From: an uncultured Aquimarina sp.
Lineage (GTDB): Bacteria; Bacteroidota; Bacteroidia; Flavobacteriales; Flavobacteriaceae
Direction of reading: 5' to 3'
Assembly (NCBI GenBank): GCA_947498815.1
Contig: CANMLU010000020.1
Span: forward strand, 22,909-86,908
Length of the DNA stretch: 64,000 nucleotides
The position numbers and the translations under genes are program-made. How positions within the stretch are numbered: the first letter of the stretch is position 1; each line of letters begins with the position of its first letter. Positions 53,814 to 62,300 of the stretch are shown here, one piece after another. Under the pieces are notes generated by a model. The model saw nothing but the letters and a program-made list of their open reading frames with translations, was not told where the DNA came from and searched no databases.

Positions 53814-55748
53814 ATGTTAGCATTTTCAAAATTCATTTTGGTTTTGACTCTAATCGGTATGAGCAGTGTAGCATATTCTCAAAAAAAAACAGAAGATAGA
53901 TTAGACGAACGTAAGTTATTAGAAAAATCCCTAGAATATTTAGAAAAGGAAAGTAAAGAATATGAAAAAGCATATGAAATTGGCCATAACATCTTACAAA
54001 ACACTAAAAGTAAGCATAATAAAATTTTGAGTTTTAAAACACTCTCACTATACCATTATTATAAATACACATCAGATTCTGCAATATTCTATGCAAATAA
54101 AGGGCTTGAATTGACTAGCAGTAGAAAAGATTCGTCATCACTCAAATTGTCATCTCGTTTTTACCTAATTCTCTCACAGGCATCAAGAGACAAAGGTCTA
54201 ATTGAAGATAGTAAAAAGTGGGCTTTAAAAGGCATAGAAATTGTAAAAGCATTTAAGAACAAAGAAAAACTAATAGAACATGAATTAAATTTGGCCAGAA
54301 CTTATAGAATTAAAGGCAATACACCTAAAGCTCTTGAACTTTTTAAAACTGCTGCAAAAAGAAGAACAGATCCTGCTATATATACTTCAATTGCAATTTG
54401 TTACTTAGATTTAAAAAAATTTGAACAAGCTTTGTTTTATCATAAAAAAACATTAAAAATTTATGATACCATTTCTACTATAGCAAATAGAAATAGAAAG
54501 AAAGCAGTTGTATTGCTAAACATTGGAGCTGTATACTCAGAAATGCATAAAAACAAGAAAGCTCTTTCTTATTTTAATAAATCTTTAGAAATAGCAAAAG
54601 CATACAATTACCCTTTAATTAGTCTAAATGATATGCTCAACATAGGGGTTGTATTAGAGGATGAAAAAGAATTCACAGAAGCAAAAAATGTTTACAAAGA
54701 CGCATTGTCTTTAGCTAAATACAAAGGTTACCTTAAACAACAATCATTTGCCTACCAAAGATTAAAGGAGATTGCCGTTCTAGAGAAAAACTATAAGGAT
54801 GCTTTAAGATATACAGAAAAAAATAAGAAACTCAACGATTCTATAGGCAGCTTACAAAAGGATGAAGAGATAGCCAAATTAGAAATACAATATGAAACCC
54901 TTAAAAAAGAGAAAGAAATATCAAATTTGAAAAAAGATCAACAACTCAGAAATCTCGAAATAAATAGAGAACAATCACAAAAGAAAATTATGCTTTTTGG
55001 GTTTATAATTATTTTGATCCCTCTAACAGGAATGTTAGTACAGTATTACCAAAAGCTAAAACACCAAAGCCTATTGAACCAAAAACAGAAAGAACTTGGA
55101 GAACAAAAAATAGAGGCTTTAATTAGAAATCAAGAATTAAAACTTATAAGAAACTCCATAAATGCACAATATAAAGAAAGAAAGAGAATTGCTAAGGAAC
55201 TACATGATAGAATTGGTGGAAACTTAGCGGCCATAAAACTTCAGTTTAGTTCGATAAAAGAGAATAAGAAAATTTTAAATCCAATTTACCATCAAATTGA
55301 TGATACCTACCAACAAGTTAGAGTAATTTCCCATGATCTTATTCCAAAAAAATTTAATCATAACGACTTTACACAGGTTGTAAAGGAATACATGAATAAT
55401 ATAGGAGAAGCTAGTAACTTAACTATTCATATATCTACTTATCAAGAAGATGAAATAAATCGCATGGATTTATCATTTCATAACGAATTATTTTCTGTTT
55501 TTCAGGAACTTATAACTAATACTATTAAACATGCTAATGCAAATATGGTAGAGATTCAAATCGATTTTATTTATGATCATCTAAATATTATTTTTGAAGA
55601 TAATGGAAAAGGATTCAACCCTTATACAAAATCATCAGGAATTGGGTTATCCAATATTGAAAATCGTGTAAAAAAGTTATCAGGGCATTTGAACATTGAC
55701 TCTAATAAAGTTAGAGGAACTATTGTCAGGATAGAAATACCAATTTGA
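53814..55748 (+). CDS. TPR sensor histidine kinase, HisKA_3 type (paralogue 1)
   Basis: 644 residues: signal peptide (about 1-22), TPR repeats (about 30-350) probably in the periplasm, coiled coil, membrane helix (about 392-412), then dimerization/phosphoacceptor helix with H464 in ERKRIAKELHDRIGGN and a HATPase_c domain (ITNTIKHANA, FEDNGKGF, GIGLSNIENRVKKL). The NarL-type partner expected for HisKA_3 kinases is not adjacent: the closest is encoded after paralogue 2 at 59563. It is a clear paralogue of the kinase at 57423, sharing domain order and the HisKA_3 block. Signal unknown; TPRs suggest peptide or protein contacts. Confidence 0.85.
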   Translation: MLAFSKFILVLTLIGMSSVAYSQKKTEDRLDERKLLEKSLEYLEKESKEYEKAYEIGHNILQNTKSKHNKILSFKTLSLYHYYKYTSDSAIFYANKGLELTSSRKDSSSLKLSSRFYLILSQASRDKGLIEDSKKWALKGIEIVKAFKNKEKLIEHELNLARTYRIKGNTPKALELFKTAAKRRTDPAIYTSIAICYLDLKKFEQALFYHKKTLKIYDTISTIANRNRKKAVVLLNIGAVYSEMHKNKKALSYFNKSLEIAKAYNYPLISLNDMLNIGVVLEDEKEFTEAKNVYKDALSLAKYKGYLKQQSFAYQRLKEIAVLEKNYKDALRYTEKNKKLNDSIGSLQKDEEIAKLEIQYETLKKEKEISNLKKDQQLRNLEINREQSQKKIMLFGFIIILIPLTGMLVQYYQKLKHQSLLNQKQKELGEQKIEALIRNQELKLIRNSINAQYKERKRIAKELHDRIGGNLAAIKLQFSSIKENKKILNPIYHQIDDTYQQVRVISHDLIPKKFNHNDFTQVVKEYMNNIGEASNLTIHISTYQEDEINRMDLSFHNELFSVFQELITNTIKHANANMVEIQIDFIYDHLNIIFEDNGKGFNPYTKSSGIGLSNIENRVKKLSGHLNIDSNKVRGTIVRIEIPI

Positions 55749-56046
55749 GAATACTATTTTTACTTCCAATAAAATAAAACCTCTTTAATTATACCCTCCG
55801 ATATCATTTTCTCTCAAATTTCTCTTAATTTTGCATTTCCCCAAAATAAAAAGAAGAAGGACCATTTTTTTACAGGATAATTACCCAAAGAATAATAAAC
55901 TCCATTCATTTCTTCTTCTGAAAAGATTTGTATAATTCGAATCTGATTTTTTGATCCCTTACAATCTATTATTTATCACTAGGGCATTGATTATTTAAGG
56001 TAGTAATTTAATACATCATTTGACCTAGACTCCCTGGGGAAGTTCG

Positions 56047-57054
56047 TTAAAAACAACTAACTATTTCTGTCCAATTTTCCCCGTCAAAAACAAGTGCCTG
56101 ATTACTACCATAGGAAAGTAGAGATTCTTTACAAGCCGTTACCCAACCAAAAGAACTTTGCCTATGTCCATTTTTTGGAAATTTATATTTATTAAATAAC
56201 TTACCATCAAACACATATAAATCAAATGGAGTCGCTAGGTAAAGCTTATCTTGAAACCACACCGCAGATGATACCCCAGCAGCACAACTATTGCTTCTAT
56301 CTACTTCATTTCCTAATGATTTCCATTGGTCGTTACGACCAATGATGATATCTCCATCACTCATAACAACATAAACTTTCTTATTTGGAGCACAAACCAC
56401 ATCCGAAATATCACGCTTGCTTTGCAAGTCAATACTGAACCATTTTTTACCATTATAACGCCAAAACGTGCCATTCGTACCTCCGGCATAAATATCTTCT
56501 TCATTAAACCCATCAAAACAGGTAAAACCCATTGGATATCCAAAATGTTTGACACCTTTTTTTTCTCTGTCATATATATCAGCATATACATAGCGGTGCT
56601 TTTCATAATCCACCAGGTCAACCCATTGATTAAAACCGTCTCGGCGATATACTTTTCGGCTATTGCCACACGCAAATAAAGTTTGGCCAATTTGTTTCAA
56701 TCCGGATATCCAATGTCCTACTTTTTCTGAATCGATCGTGGCCTTATGCCACTGATCATCCGTGCGAGATTGCCAAACCTTACCGAAAGTTTCCGCCACC
56801 ACAACGTACTGGTTAATATAAACGTAGGCATTTTTTATGCCCCTATTCCAGTTGTAGGCACTGAATCCATCATACTCCTGGCGAATATCAGGCGTGTATA
56901 AAACAACTCTGCTAGGCAGATCTTCCGCGGGTTGTTGGATTTCATTACCATGTTGATTTTTTTGCAAGAAAAAACATATCCTCCCTTTATTTAAAATAGA
57001 TGCATTACTAATTGAGTAACCTTGAAAATATTTTTCATAAGTTTCTTTATTCAT
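56047..57054 (-). CDS. Beta-propeller-like protein of unknown function
   Basis: 335 residues without signal peptide. The sequence shows repeated segments of about 40-50 residues ending in phrases such as VYRRDGFNQW, FWRYNGKKWF, LYVFDGKLF and LVFDGENWTEI, which look like blades of a beta-propeller. I do not recognise the family. The opposite strand of the two flanking kinase genes and a somewhat higher GC content set it apart, suggesting an inserted gene. Such cytoplasmic propellers occur in toxin and immunity neighbourhoods, but nothing here proves that. It separates the two paralogous kinases. Confidence 0.6.
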   Translation of the reverse strand: MNKETYEKYFQGYSISNASILNKGRICFFLQKNQHGNEIQQPAEDLPSRVVLYTPDIRQEYDGFSAYNWNRGIKNAYVYINQYVVVAETFGKVWQSRTDDQWHKATIDSEKVGHWISGLKQIGQTLFACGNSRKVYRRDGFNQWVDLVDYEKHRYVYADIYDREKKGVKHFGYPMGFTCFDGFNEEDIYAGGTNGTFWRYNGKKWFSIDLQSKRDISDVVCAPNKKVYVVMSDGDIIIGRNDQWKSLGNEVDRSNSCAAGVSSAVWFQDKLYLATPFDLYVFDGKLFNKYKFPKNGHRQSSFGWVTACKESLLSYGSNQALVFDGENWTEIVSCF

Positions 57055-57422
57055 GTTAAAATTCTTTTAACAAAAGTATAGTTCACCATCAATAGTACTC
57101 CTCCTTCGCCAAGACTTTTTTTTGTACTATTAAAAATTAAACAAATACAATAATACACAACAAATCACAAAAAAAAATACTCTAAAAGGATAAAAAAGTG
57201 TTTTAAAAATAAAAAACTTTTTATAATGAATTAACACAGTATGTTTCGTTTTTTTATATTAAATTCACTCTCTCTTCAGCCATTAAACAATTAAATCAAG
57301 ACTTCGACTAAGACTTTTTAATTTAATCAAAAACCTCCCAAACTCAATCAAACTTAGCTTCTATACACATTAAACAGAGCTATTGTATTTAGTTTTTTGA
57401 ATACACTTATTTTGACTTATAT
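57055..57422. other. Intergenic stretch, no supported gene
   Basis: Very AT-rich divergent promoter region of the propeller gene and the second TPR kinase. I see no CTGAAAACAG motif and no convincing hairpin. Confidence 0.5.
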
Positions 57423-59573
57423 ATGAGAAAAATTAATTTTAACACCTTTATAATACTCCTATTGTTTTATTACACAGGTATATCACAAACAAATCATAAT
57501 AATAACTATATTATTCATAAAGATTCGATCCTGGCATCTGTACTTAAAGAAAAAGCATGGGTAAAAAAAGCATGGGCACTTTTTAACGATAAAAAGGCCG
57601 AAAATGCATACAAACTTGCGACAAAACTAAGAAAAACTTTAAAAACTAATTACGGTATAGGCGACATGAACTTACTACTATCAGACTATTTTAAAAATAG
57701 AACTCTTATAGACTCGTCATCATATTACGCAAAACAAGCTCTTAGATACATTTCGTTAAATAATGATTCATTAGAATCCAGAAGACGATCCCTAGTATAT
57801 AATGTACTTGGAATCAATTATAAAAATAGAGGTTTATATGAAGAAAGTAAAAAATGGCATATCAAAGGAATTGAAGAAGCAGAAAGATATAACGAGAACG
57901 AACTATATTATACCCACACTCACGGATTAGCAGTCGCTTACAACAAAACAAAAGACCTTAACAATGCTCTACAGTTATTTAAAAAATGTCTAGAGTACAA
58001 AAAGGATAAACAAATTATTTCTGCTAGCTATATAAATATTGGAATTATTTATTCAGAGCTCCAGAATTATGATTTAGCGAAAAAATATTTTGAAAAAGGG
58101 CTTGAATTAAGTGAAGAAAATAATAATCACAGAGAACGAGCTGTTATAACTCTTAACCTGGCGGTTAATTCACAAGAACAAAACAAACCCGAAGAGGCTA
58201 TTAAGCTATACTCAGAAGTAATTACAATATCAGATAAACACAATTTAGATTATCTAGGGCTTATGGCTAAAACTAACATAGGAAGTGTTTATATTGATTT
58301 ACAGAAATATAAAGACGCAGAAGCTGTTTATAGCTCTGCACTACCAAACGCTAAAAAATTAGGGGTATTAAGCATGCAGTTGAATATTTTTGAGAACCTA
58401 AAACAAACTGCTATTGAGCAAAATGATTATAAAAAAGCGTTTAATTTTATTTCAAACTATTTTAACATCAAAGATTCTATTATCCAACTTCAAAAAAATA
58501 AAGAAATAAAAGAATTGGAAGTTCGATATAAAACTATTCAAAAAGATAAGGAAATAAAACTACTTCTTGCTGAAAACAGCAACAGAAAACTAAAATTAGT
58601 AAATCAACAAGAATCGATTAAAAATTTAAACCTAAAACAAGAAATAGAACGAAAAAAAATTCGAAATCGGGTTTTGGCTTTTCAGAATGCGGCAGAAAAA
58701 AAGAGTAGCGAGATCAATTTTTTAAAAAAAGAACAAGAGTTGCAAGAAGTTAAAGCAGCTCGGCAAAAAAGTATTACAAATACAATCACGTATTCGTTAC
58801 TAGTTATACTTATCCCTATCATTGGTCTTGTTATAAATTATTATCAAAAATTAATTACTCAAAGTAAACTTAACGAAAAACAAAGAGAGTTTAACAAACA
58901 AAAAATCCAAACCTTATTAAAAGAACAAGAGCTTGAAGTAATTAAGGCGACCATGAAAGGCCAGGATAAGGAAAGAAAAAGAATAGCAAGTGAATTACAC
59001 GACAGTATAGGGGGCAATCTGGCTGCAATCAAACTTCAATTAAGTAACACCGAAATTGACAATCTCAGATCGCTAAAAAAAGTTAATAATCAAATTGATG
59101 ACACTTATCAGCTTGTACGCAATATTTCACACACCCTCATTCCCAAAAAATTTGTTAACAATAATTTTTGTAATTTACTTGAAGAATATCTAAATAATAT
59201 TGGTAATACCAGTAAAATATTAACTTCTTTTTCTGCACACACTCCTAAACAACTAAATATTATAAACGCAGAACTAAGAGTTGAAATTTTTAAAATAATC
59301 CAAGAATTAATTACCAACACGATCAAGCATTCACAAGCAAATGCAATTGACCTACAGATTAATTTTATGGACGATATTATCAATATTCTTTTTGAGGACA
59401 ACGGGACAGGCTTTAATCAAGACATTACAAAAGACGGGTTAGGATTCGGAAGCATTAAAAATAGATTAAAAAAAATATCTGGTTCACTTGATATTGATTC
59501 TAGAAAAGGAAGAGGAACCATAATTAATATAGAGATAACCAAAATTAAAAACCTTATATATAATGAAGTATAA
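57423..59573 (+). CDS. TPR sensor histidine kinase, HisKA_3 type (paralogue 2)
   Basis: 716 residues: signal peptide (about 1-22), TPR repeats (about 50-360), long charged coiled coil (about 360-450), membrane helix (about 458-478), HisKA_3 helix with H526 in RKRIASELHDSIGGN, and HATPase_c (ITNTIKHSQANAI, FEDNGTGF, GLGFGSIKNRLKKI). The stop overlaps the start of the NarL-type regulator by 11 bp, so kinase and regulator are translationally coupled and almost certainly cognate. It is paralogous to the orphan kinase at 53814. This pair is the best local candidate for control of the CTGAAAACAG promoters. Confidence 0.88.
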   Translation: MRKINFNTFIILLLFYYTGISQTNHNNNYIIHKDSILASVLKEKAWVKKAWALFNDKKAENAYKLATKLRKTLKTNYGIGDMNLLLSDYFKNRTLIDSSSYYAKQALRYISLNNDSLESRRRSLVYNVLGINYKNRGLYEESKKWHIKGIEEAERYNENELYYTHTHGLAVAYNKTKDLNNALQLFKKCLEYKKDKQIISASYINIGIIYSELQNYDLAKKYFEKGLELSEENNNHRERAVITLNLAVNSQEQNKPEEAIKLYSEVITISDKHNLDYLGLMAKTNIGSVYIDLQKYKDAEAVYSSALPNAKKLGVLSMQLNIFENLKQTAIEQNDYKKAFNFISNYFNIKDSIIQLQKNKEIKELEVRYKTIQKDKEIKLLLAENSNRKLKLVNQQESIKNLNLKQEIERKKIRNRVLAFQNAAEKKSSEINFLKKEQELQEVKAARQKSITNTITYSLLVILIPIIGLVINYYQKLITQSKLNEKQREFNKQKIQTLLKEQELEVIKATMKGQDKERKRIASELHDSIGGNLAAIKLQLSNTEIDNLRSLKKVNNQIDDTYQLVRNISHTLIPKKFVNNNFCNLLEEYLNNIGNTSKILTSFSAHTPKQLNIINAELRVEIFKIIQELITNTIKHSQANAIDLQINFMDDIINILFEDNGTGFNQDITKDGLGFGSIKNRLKKISGSLDIDSRKGRGTIINIEITKIKNLIYNEV

Positions 59574-60207
59574 TTTGATAATTGTTGATGACCATAAAAT
59601 GTTTCTGGACGGGTTATTAAGCATACTCTATTTGGAAAAAGAATACAATGTTATACTAACTGCTAAAAACGGCAAACAAATAGCAAAATATATTGAAATT
59701 AATAAAAATGAAAAAATAGACCTGGTCATTACCGATATAAGTATGCCCGAACTTGATGGGATCAGTCTTAATAAGATAATAAAAAAAAATTATAAGAATA
59801 TAAAAACCCTGATCGTAAGTATGCACAACGACCCCGAAATGATCGAAAATCTTATTAAAAATGATGTAGATGGGTATGTTCCAAAAAATGCAGAAAAACA
59901 AGAATTACTAAAAGCTATTAAAACCATTTTGAACGGAGAAAAGTATTTTTCTAAACAAATCAAAGATATTCACCTTAATACAAAACTTGCTAAAAAAAGA
60001 GAAGAGGAAATAAAATTAACTCAAAGAGAGATTGACGTGATCACTTTGATTGCAAAAGAATATACTACCCAAGAAATAGCAGATAAACTTTTTTTAAGCA
60101 AACACACAATCGAAAGCTATAGGAAAAATCTAATCACCAAACTAAACGTGAGAAATCTTGCAGGTTTAACCAAATATGCATTAAAAATGAAATACATAAA
60201 ACAGTAA
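59563..60207 (+). CDS. NarL/FixJ-type response regulator
   Basis: 214-residue transcriptional regulator. Receiver domain (about 1-120) with phospho-accepting D58 in VITDISMPELDG, acidic pocket residues DDH near the start (VDDHKMF) and conserved K in the PKNAEK segment. C-terminal LuxR-type HTH (about 148-210): LTQREIDVITLIAKEYTTQEIADKLFLSKHTIESYRKNLITKLNV. Coupled to the TPR kinase by overlap. NarL-type dimers bind short inverted repeats, which fits the palindromic CACTG-N4-CAGTG core found at six promoters, three of them within 2.1 kb downstream. Binding is inference. Confidence 0.92.
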   Translation: MKYNLIIVDDHKMFLDGLLSILYLEKEYNVILTAKNGKQIAKYIEINKNEKIDLVITDISMPELDGISLNKIIKKNYKNIKTLIVSMHNDPEMIENLIKNDVDGYVPKNAEKQELLKAIKTILNGEKYFSKQIKDIHLNTKLAKKREEEIKLTQREIDVITLIAKEYTTQEIADKLFLSKHTIESYRKNLITKLNVRNLAGLTKYALKMKYIKQ

Positions 60208-60245
60208 AAGAGCATATTCTTTTACAAAATACAACCTTCAAAATT

Positions 60246-60290
60246 CACTGAAAACAGGGGGTGTTTCAAAAAAATAAACCATTAAATTAA
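60246..60290 (+). promoter_or_regulatory. Motif promoter of the double-glycine peptide gene
   Basis: CACTGAAAACAGGG (60246-60259), exactly 23 bp, then TAAATTAA (60283-60290), which keeps the TA of the -7 box but lacks the TTTG end. The ATG at 60329 follows after 38 bp. Confidence 0.6.
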
Positions 60291-60328
60291 CGATCTCAAT
60301 AGATTTAAAAAAAGTAAACATAAAAAAA

Positions 60329-60499
60329 ATGGAATTTAAGAGCTTTAAAAAAAACCCTGTATTATCAAAACAATCGTTAAACGAAATTTATGGAGGAGCA
60401 AATCCCATAGACGGCCTTGAGACGGGCAGACCTATCCGTCCTGGATTTGACCTACGTCCTAAAGGAAAACCTACAGATTTTGGCGGTTTTGGAGGATAA
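60329..60499 (+). CDS. Double-glycine leader peptide precursor (putative secreted bacteriocin or signal)
   Basis: 56 residues. The first 23 (MEFKSFKKNPVLSKQSLNEI-YGG) resemble double-glycine leaders, with LxxxxLNxIYGG before the cleavage site; I recall similar Bacteroidetes precursors annotated as GG-type natural product precursors. Cleavage would release 33 residues starting ANPIDG, with five prolines, eight glycines, three arginines, two lysines and no cysteine. The tail ends DFGGFGG. This is unlike lanthipeptide or lasso cores and recalls linear proline-rich antimicrobial peptides. No C39-peptidase transporter or modifying enzyme is in the window. A motif promoter lies upstream and a terminator 21 bp downstream, so it is a single-gene unit. 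Confidence 0.7.
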   Translation: MEFKSFKKNPVLSKQSLNEIYGGANPIDGLETGRPIRPGFDLRPKGKPTDFGGFGG

Positions 60500-60519
60500 T
60501 ATAAGTATCAATTTTTATA

Positions 60520-60555
60520 GAAAGGGCTGTTTTTTTTTACAAATACAGCCCTTTC
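60520..60555 (+). terminator. Terminator of the peptide gene
   Basis: GAAAGGGCTGT/ACAGCCCTTTC, an 11-bp perfect stem with a T-rich 14-nt loop, 21 bp after the stop codon. Confidence 0.7.
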
Positions 60556-60719
60556 TTATCTTTAAACACTAATTATTTATTGAAAAACCCATTAGATCTT
60601 TGAGTTACTTACAAATACTATCTCTCTATGCAACCTTTTTATTTTTACCACTACGCCCCTATGCCAAAAACAAGAAATGACTTCGCATCAAAACAAAATA
60701 TCTATCCAACCATCAATTT

Positions 60720-60764
60720 CACTGAAAACAGTGAAAAAATAAAATGAGCCGTAGGTTATTTTTG
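60720..60764 (+). promoter_or_regulatory. Motif promoter upstream of the AraC-type gene
   Basis: Perfect palindrome CACTGAAAACAGTG (60720-60733), exactly 23 bp, then TATTTTTG (60757-60764), a full TAnnTTTG match. Predicted start near 60771, giving a leader of about 200 nt before the ATG at 60972. Confidence 0.7.
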
Positions 60765-60866
60765 TGTTCGAAGAGCGATTATCTATTTTATTATGTGAGG
60801 TCATTCGAATTAATGCCTTATATATAAAATATTTTTTCATAGTAAAATGCTTTACTTATAACTATT

Positions 60867-60891
60867 GAAAGATTTGAACAACAAATCTTTC
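60867..60891 (+). promoter_or_regulatory. Hairpin in the predicted AraC-gene leader
   Basis: Perfect 10-bp inverted repeat GAAAGATTTG/CAAATCTTTC with a 5-nt loop AACAA, without a T-run. It could be a leader structure, a regulator site or a weak terminator. Confidence 0.5.
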
Positions 60892-60971
60892 CGATTTATT
60901 TTATCCAAGCTTGACCATATTTATTTATGAAACCTCATTAAGAATAGTATATCACCATTAATAGTTATTGT

Positions 60972-61883
60972 ATGAAAGAATATATAGTAGAAATTAATGA
61001 TTTTTTGGTATCAATAGAGCAAGTTAGTTCTAAAAAAAAGTCAAGTTACAGTAATGTCTTTGAAGGAGCAGCGATCGGCTTTGCTTTTTATAGTTTAGGA
61101 GGGGCTGATTTGCGGGTAACCCTCGAAAATCAACACAGGAGTTATGAGAACACTAAAGGACTAGTGACCTCTTTTTTTATTGAGAACAAAATAGAATTTT
61201 CTTATCAAATTTCAAATGATAAACCTTTAGAGTGTATTTATGTGTTTTTAAAGGCAGAAAATCTACCAAAGTTATCCACACTCGAAAAAGAAGTATTCAA
61301 GCAATACTTAAAAGAGCTAATGTATCCTGATCGAAGTTATGTTGAAGGACCAAGCTTTTATATGCTTCCGGCAATGACAAGCGTTACTCAAAAGATTTTT
61401 AACATTTCTTACGAGGGGCCCATGAAAAAGATGTTCTTAAGAAGTCACATTACGGAATTATTGTCTCATTTTTTTGCACGTATCTCAAATCAAGTTCCAG
61501 AGAAATCAAATATCAAAAAGACGGATAAAGAGAAGGTTTTCCTGGCCAAAGAAATAATTAATGACAACATGCATCAGCCTCCATCACTGGCAGAGCTTTC
61601 TAGACAAATTGGTTTAAATATCTACAAACTTAAAAAATATTTTAAGGAAATATTTGGAGTTCCAGTTTATAAATACCTGCAAAATGAAAGGCTAAATTTG
61701 GCATATCATCTTTTAAACACAAATAATGAAATCAGCGTAAAAGAAGTATCCTGGTCTGTAGGGTATGAAAGCGTAAGTTCATTCTCAAGCGCTTTTCAAA
61801 AAAAATTCGGGTTTCGACCCGGTAGAGTAAAAAAACTAGTTGAAAAAATGCATCTAGAATTAAACAAGGTGCAAATAGAATAA
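60972..61883 (+). CDS. AraC-family transcriptional regulator
   Basis: 303 residues. The N-terminal ~190 residues form a sensor domain resembling the PchR-like group (GAAIGFAFYSLGGADLRV, PLECIYVFLKA). The C-terminal ~100 residues are a double helix-turn-helix: PPSLAELSRQIGLNIYKLKKYFKEIFGVPVYKYL and VKEVSWSVGYESVSSFSSAFQKKFGFRPG split across residues 200-290. No membrane segment. A motif promoter (60720) with a ~200-nt leader lies upstream, so the gene probably belongs to the same regulon as its neighbours, as a second-tier or feedback regulator. Ligand unknown. Confidence 0.88.
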   Translation: MKEYIVEINDFLVSIEQVSSKKKSSYSNVFEGAAIGFAFYSLGGADLRVTLENQHRSYENTKGLVTSFFIENKIEFSYQISNDKPLECIYVFLKAENLPKLSTLEKEVFKQYLKELMYPDRSYVEGPSFYMLPAMTSVTQKIFNISYEGPMKKMFLRSHITELLSHFFARISNQVPEKSNIKKTDKEKVFLAKEIINDNMHQPPSLAELSRQIGLNIYKLKKYFKEIFGVPVYKYLQNERLNLAYHLLNTNNEISVKEVSWSVGYESVSSFSSAFQKKFGFRPGRVKKLVEKMHLELNKVQIE

Positions 61884-62300
61884 TTGACACCCGAGAGCAC
61901 CCTTTTACCTCCCTTAAAAACTATTGGATGACATCGTATTATCACATCAGTATTTAGAAAACTAGATATGCCGCTTTGTAATTTTCACGTTTTTCTTGAT
62001 ATCTCTAAATTCGACAAATAGCTTCAATAATTCATTCTGCCAAATTTTAACAATAGCATAACATTTCAAAGAACAACGATCTAGGTTAAACTATTTTATT
62101 GTTGACTTTAGCGTGCGAATTTTATGGATAAAAACTTCTTTTAAACAAATATTAATCCTTTTTAAACATCAATTTGTTGCCCCCCTCCCCTTACCATTTT
62201 TCACTGAAAACAGGGTATTACAAATGATTTGTAATATATACTTTTGGAGAGCTTTTTTAAGAAAGCAAATTTAAGTAATACTAATTAAAAAAAATTAAAC
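61884..62300. other. 417-bp intergenic region upstream of the domain-sharing pair
   Basis: Contains the motif promoter at 62202-62246 preceded by a C-rich tract (CCCCCCTCCCC). A leftward open stretch near 61,980-62,090 gives a peptide-like sequence ending VKITKRHI, but it is interrupted by stops and I do not annotate it. Nothing else was seen. Confidence 0.5.
62202..62246 (+). promoter_or_regulatory. Motif promoter of the 129/234-residue gene pair
   Basis: CACTGAAAACAGGG (62202-62215), exactly 23 bp, then TACTTTTG (62239-62246), a full TAnnTTTG match, 54 bp before the ATG at 62301. Confidence 0.75.

Larger units (their letters stand above)
60500..60971. other. 472-bp region between peptide and AraC genes
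   Basis: Holds the peptide terminator (60520-60555), a motif promoter (60720-60764), a hairpin in the predicted leader of the AraC gene (60867-60891) and no supported coding region. Confidence 0.6.

Noticed and set aside
58568-58581. TGCTGAAAACAGCA, containing the CTGAAAACAG core, within the second TPR kinase
   Set aside because: It lies inside a coding region and no TAnnTTTG-like box occurs 23 bp downstream; treated as chance.
60744-60827. A 27-codon frame (MSRRLFLCSK...) directly after the 60720 palindrome
   Set aside because: Its ATG lies upstream of the predicted -7 box (60757-60764), so it would not be in the transcript; no other support.
61980-62170. Leftward peptide-like stretch ending VKITKRHI
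   Set aside because: Interrupted by stop codons, no recognised family; AT-rich sequence can produce such frames by chance.
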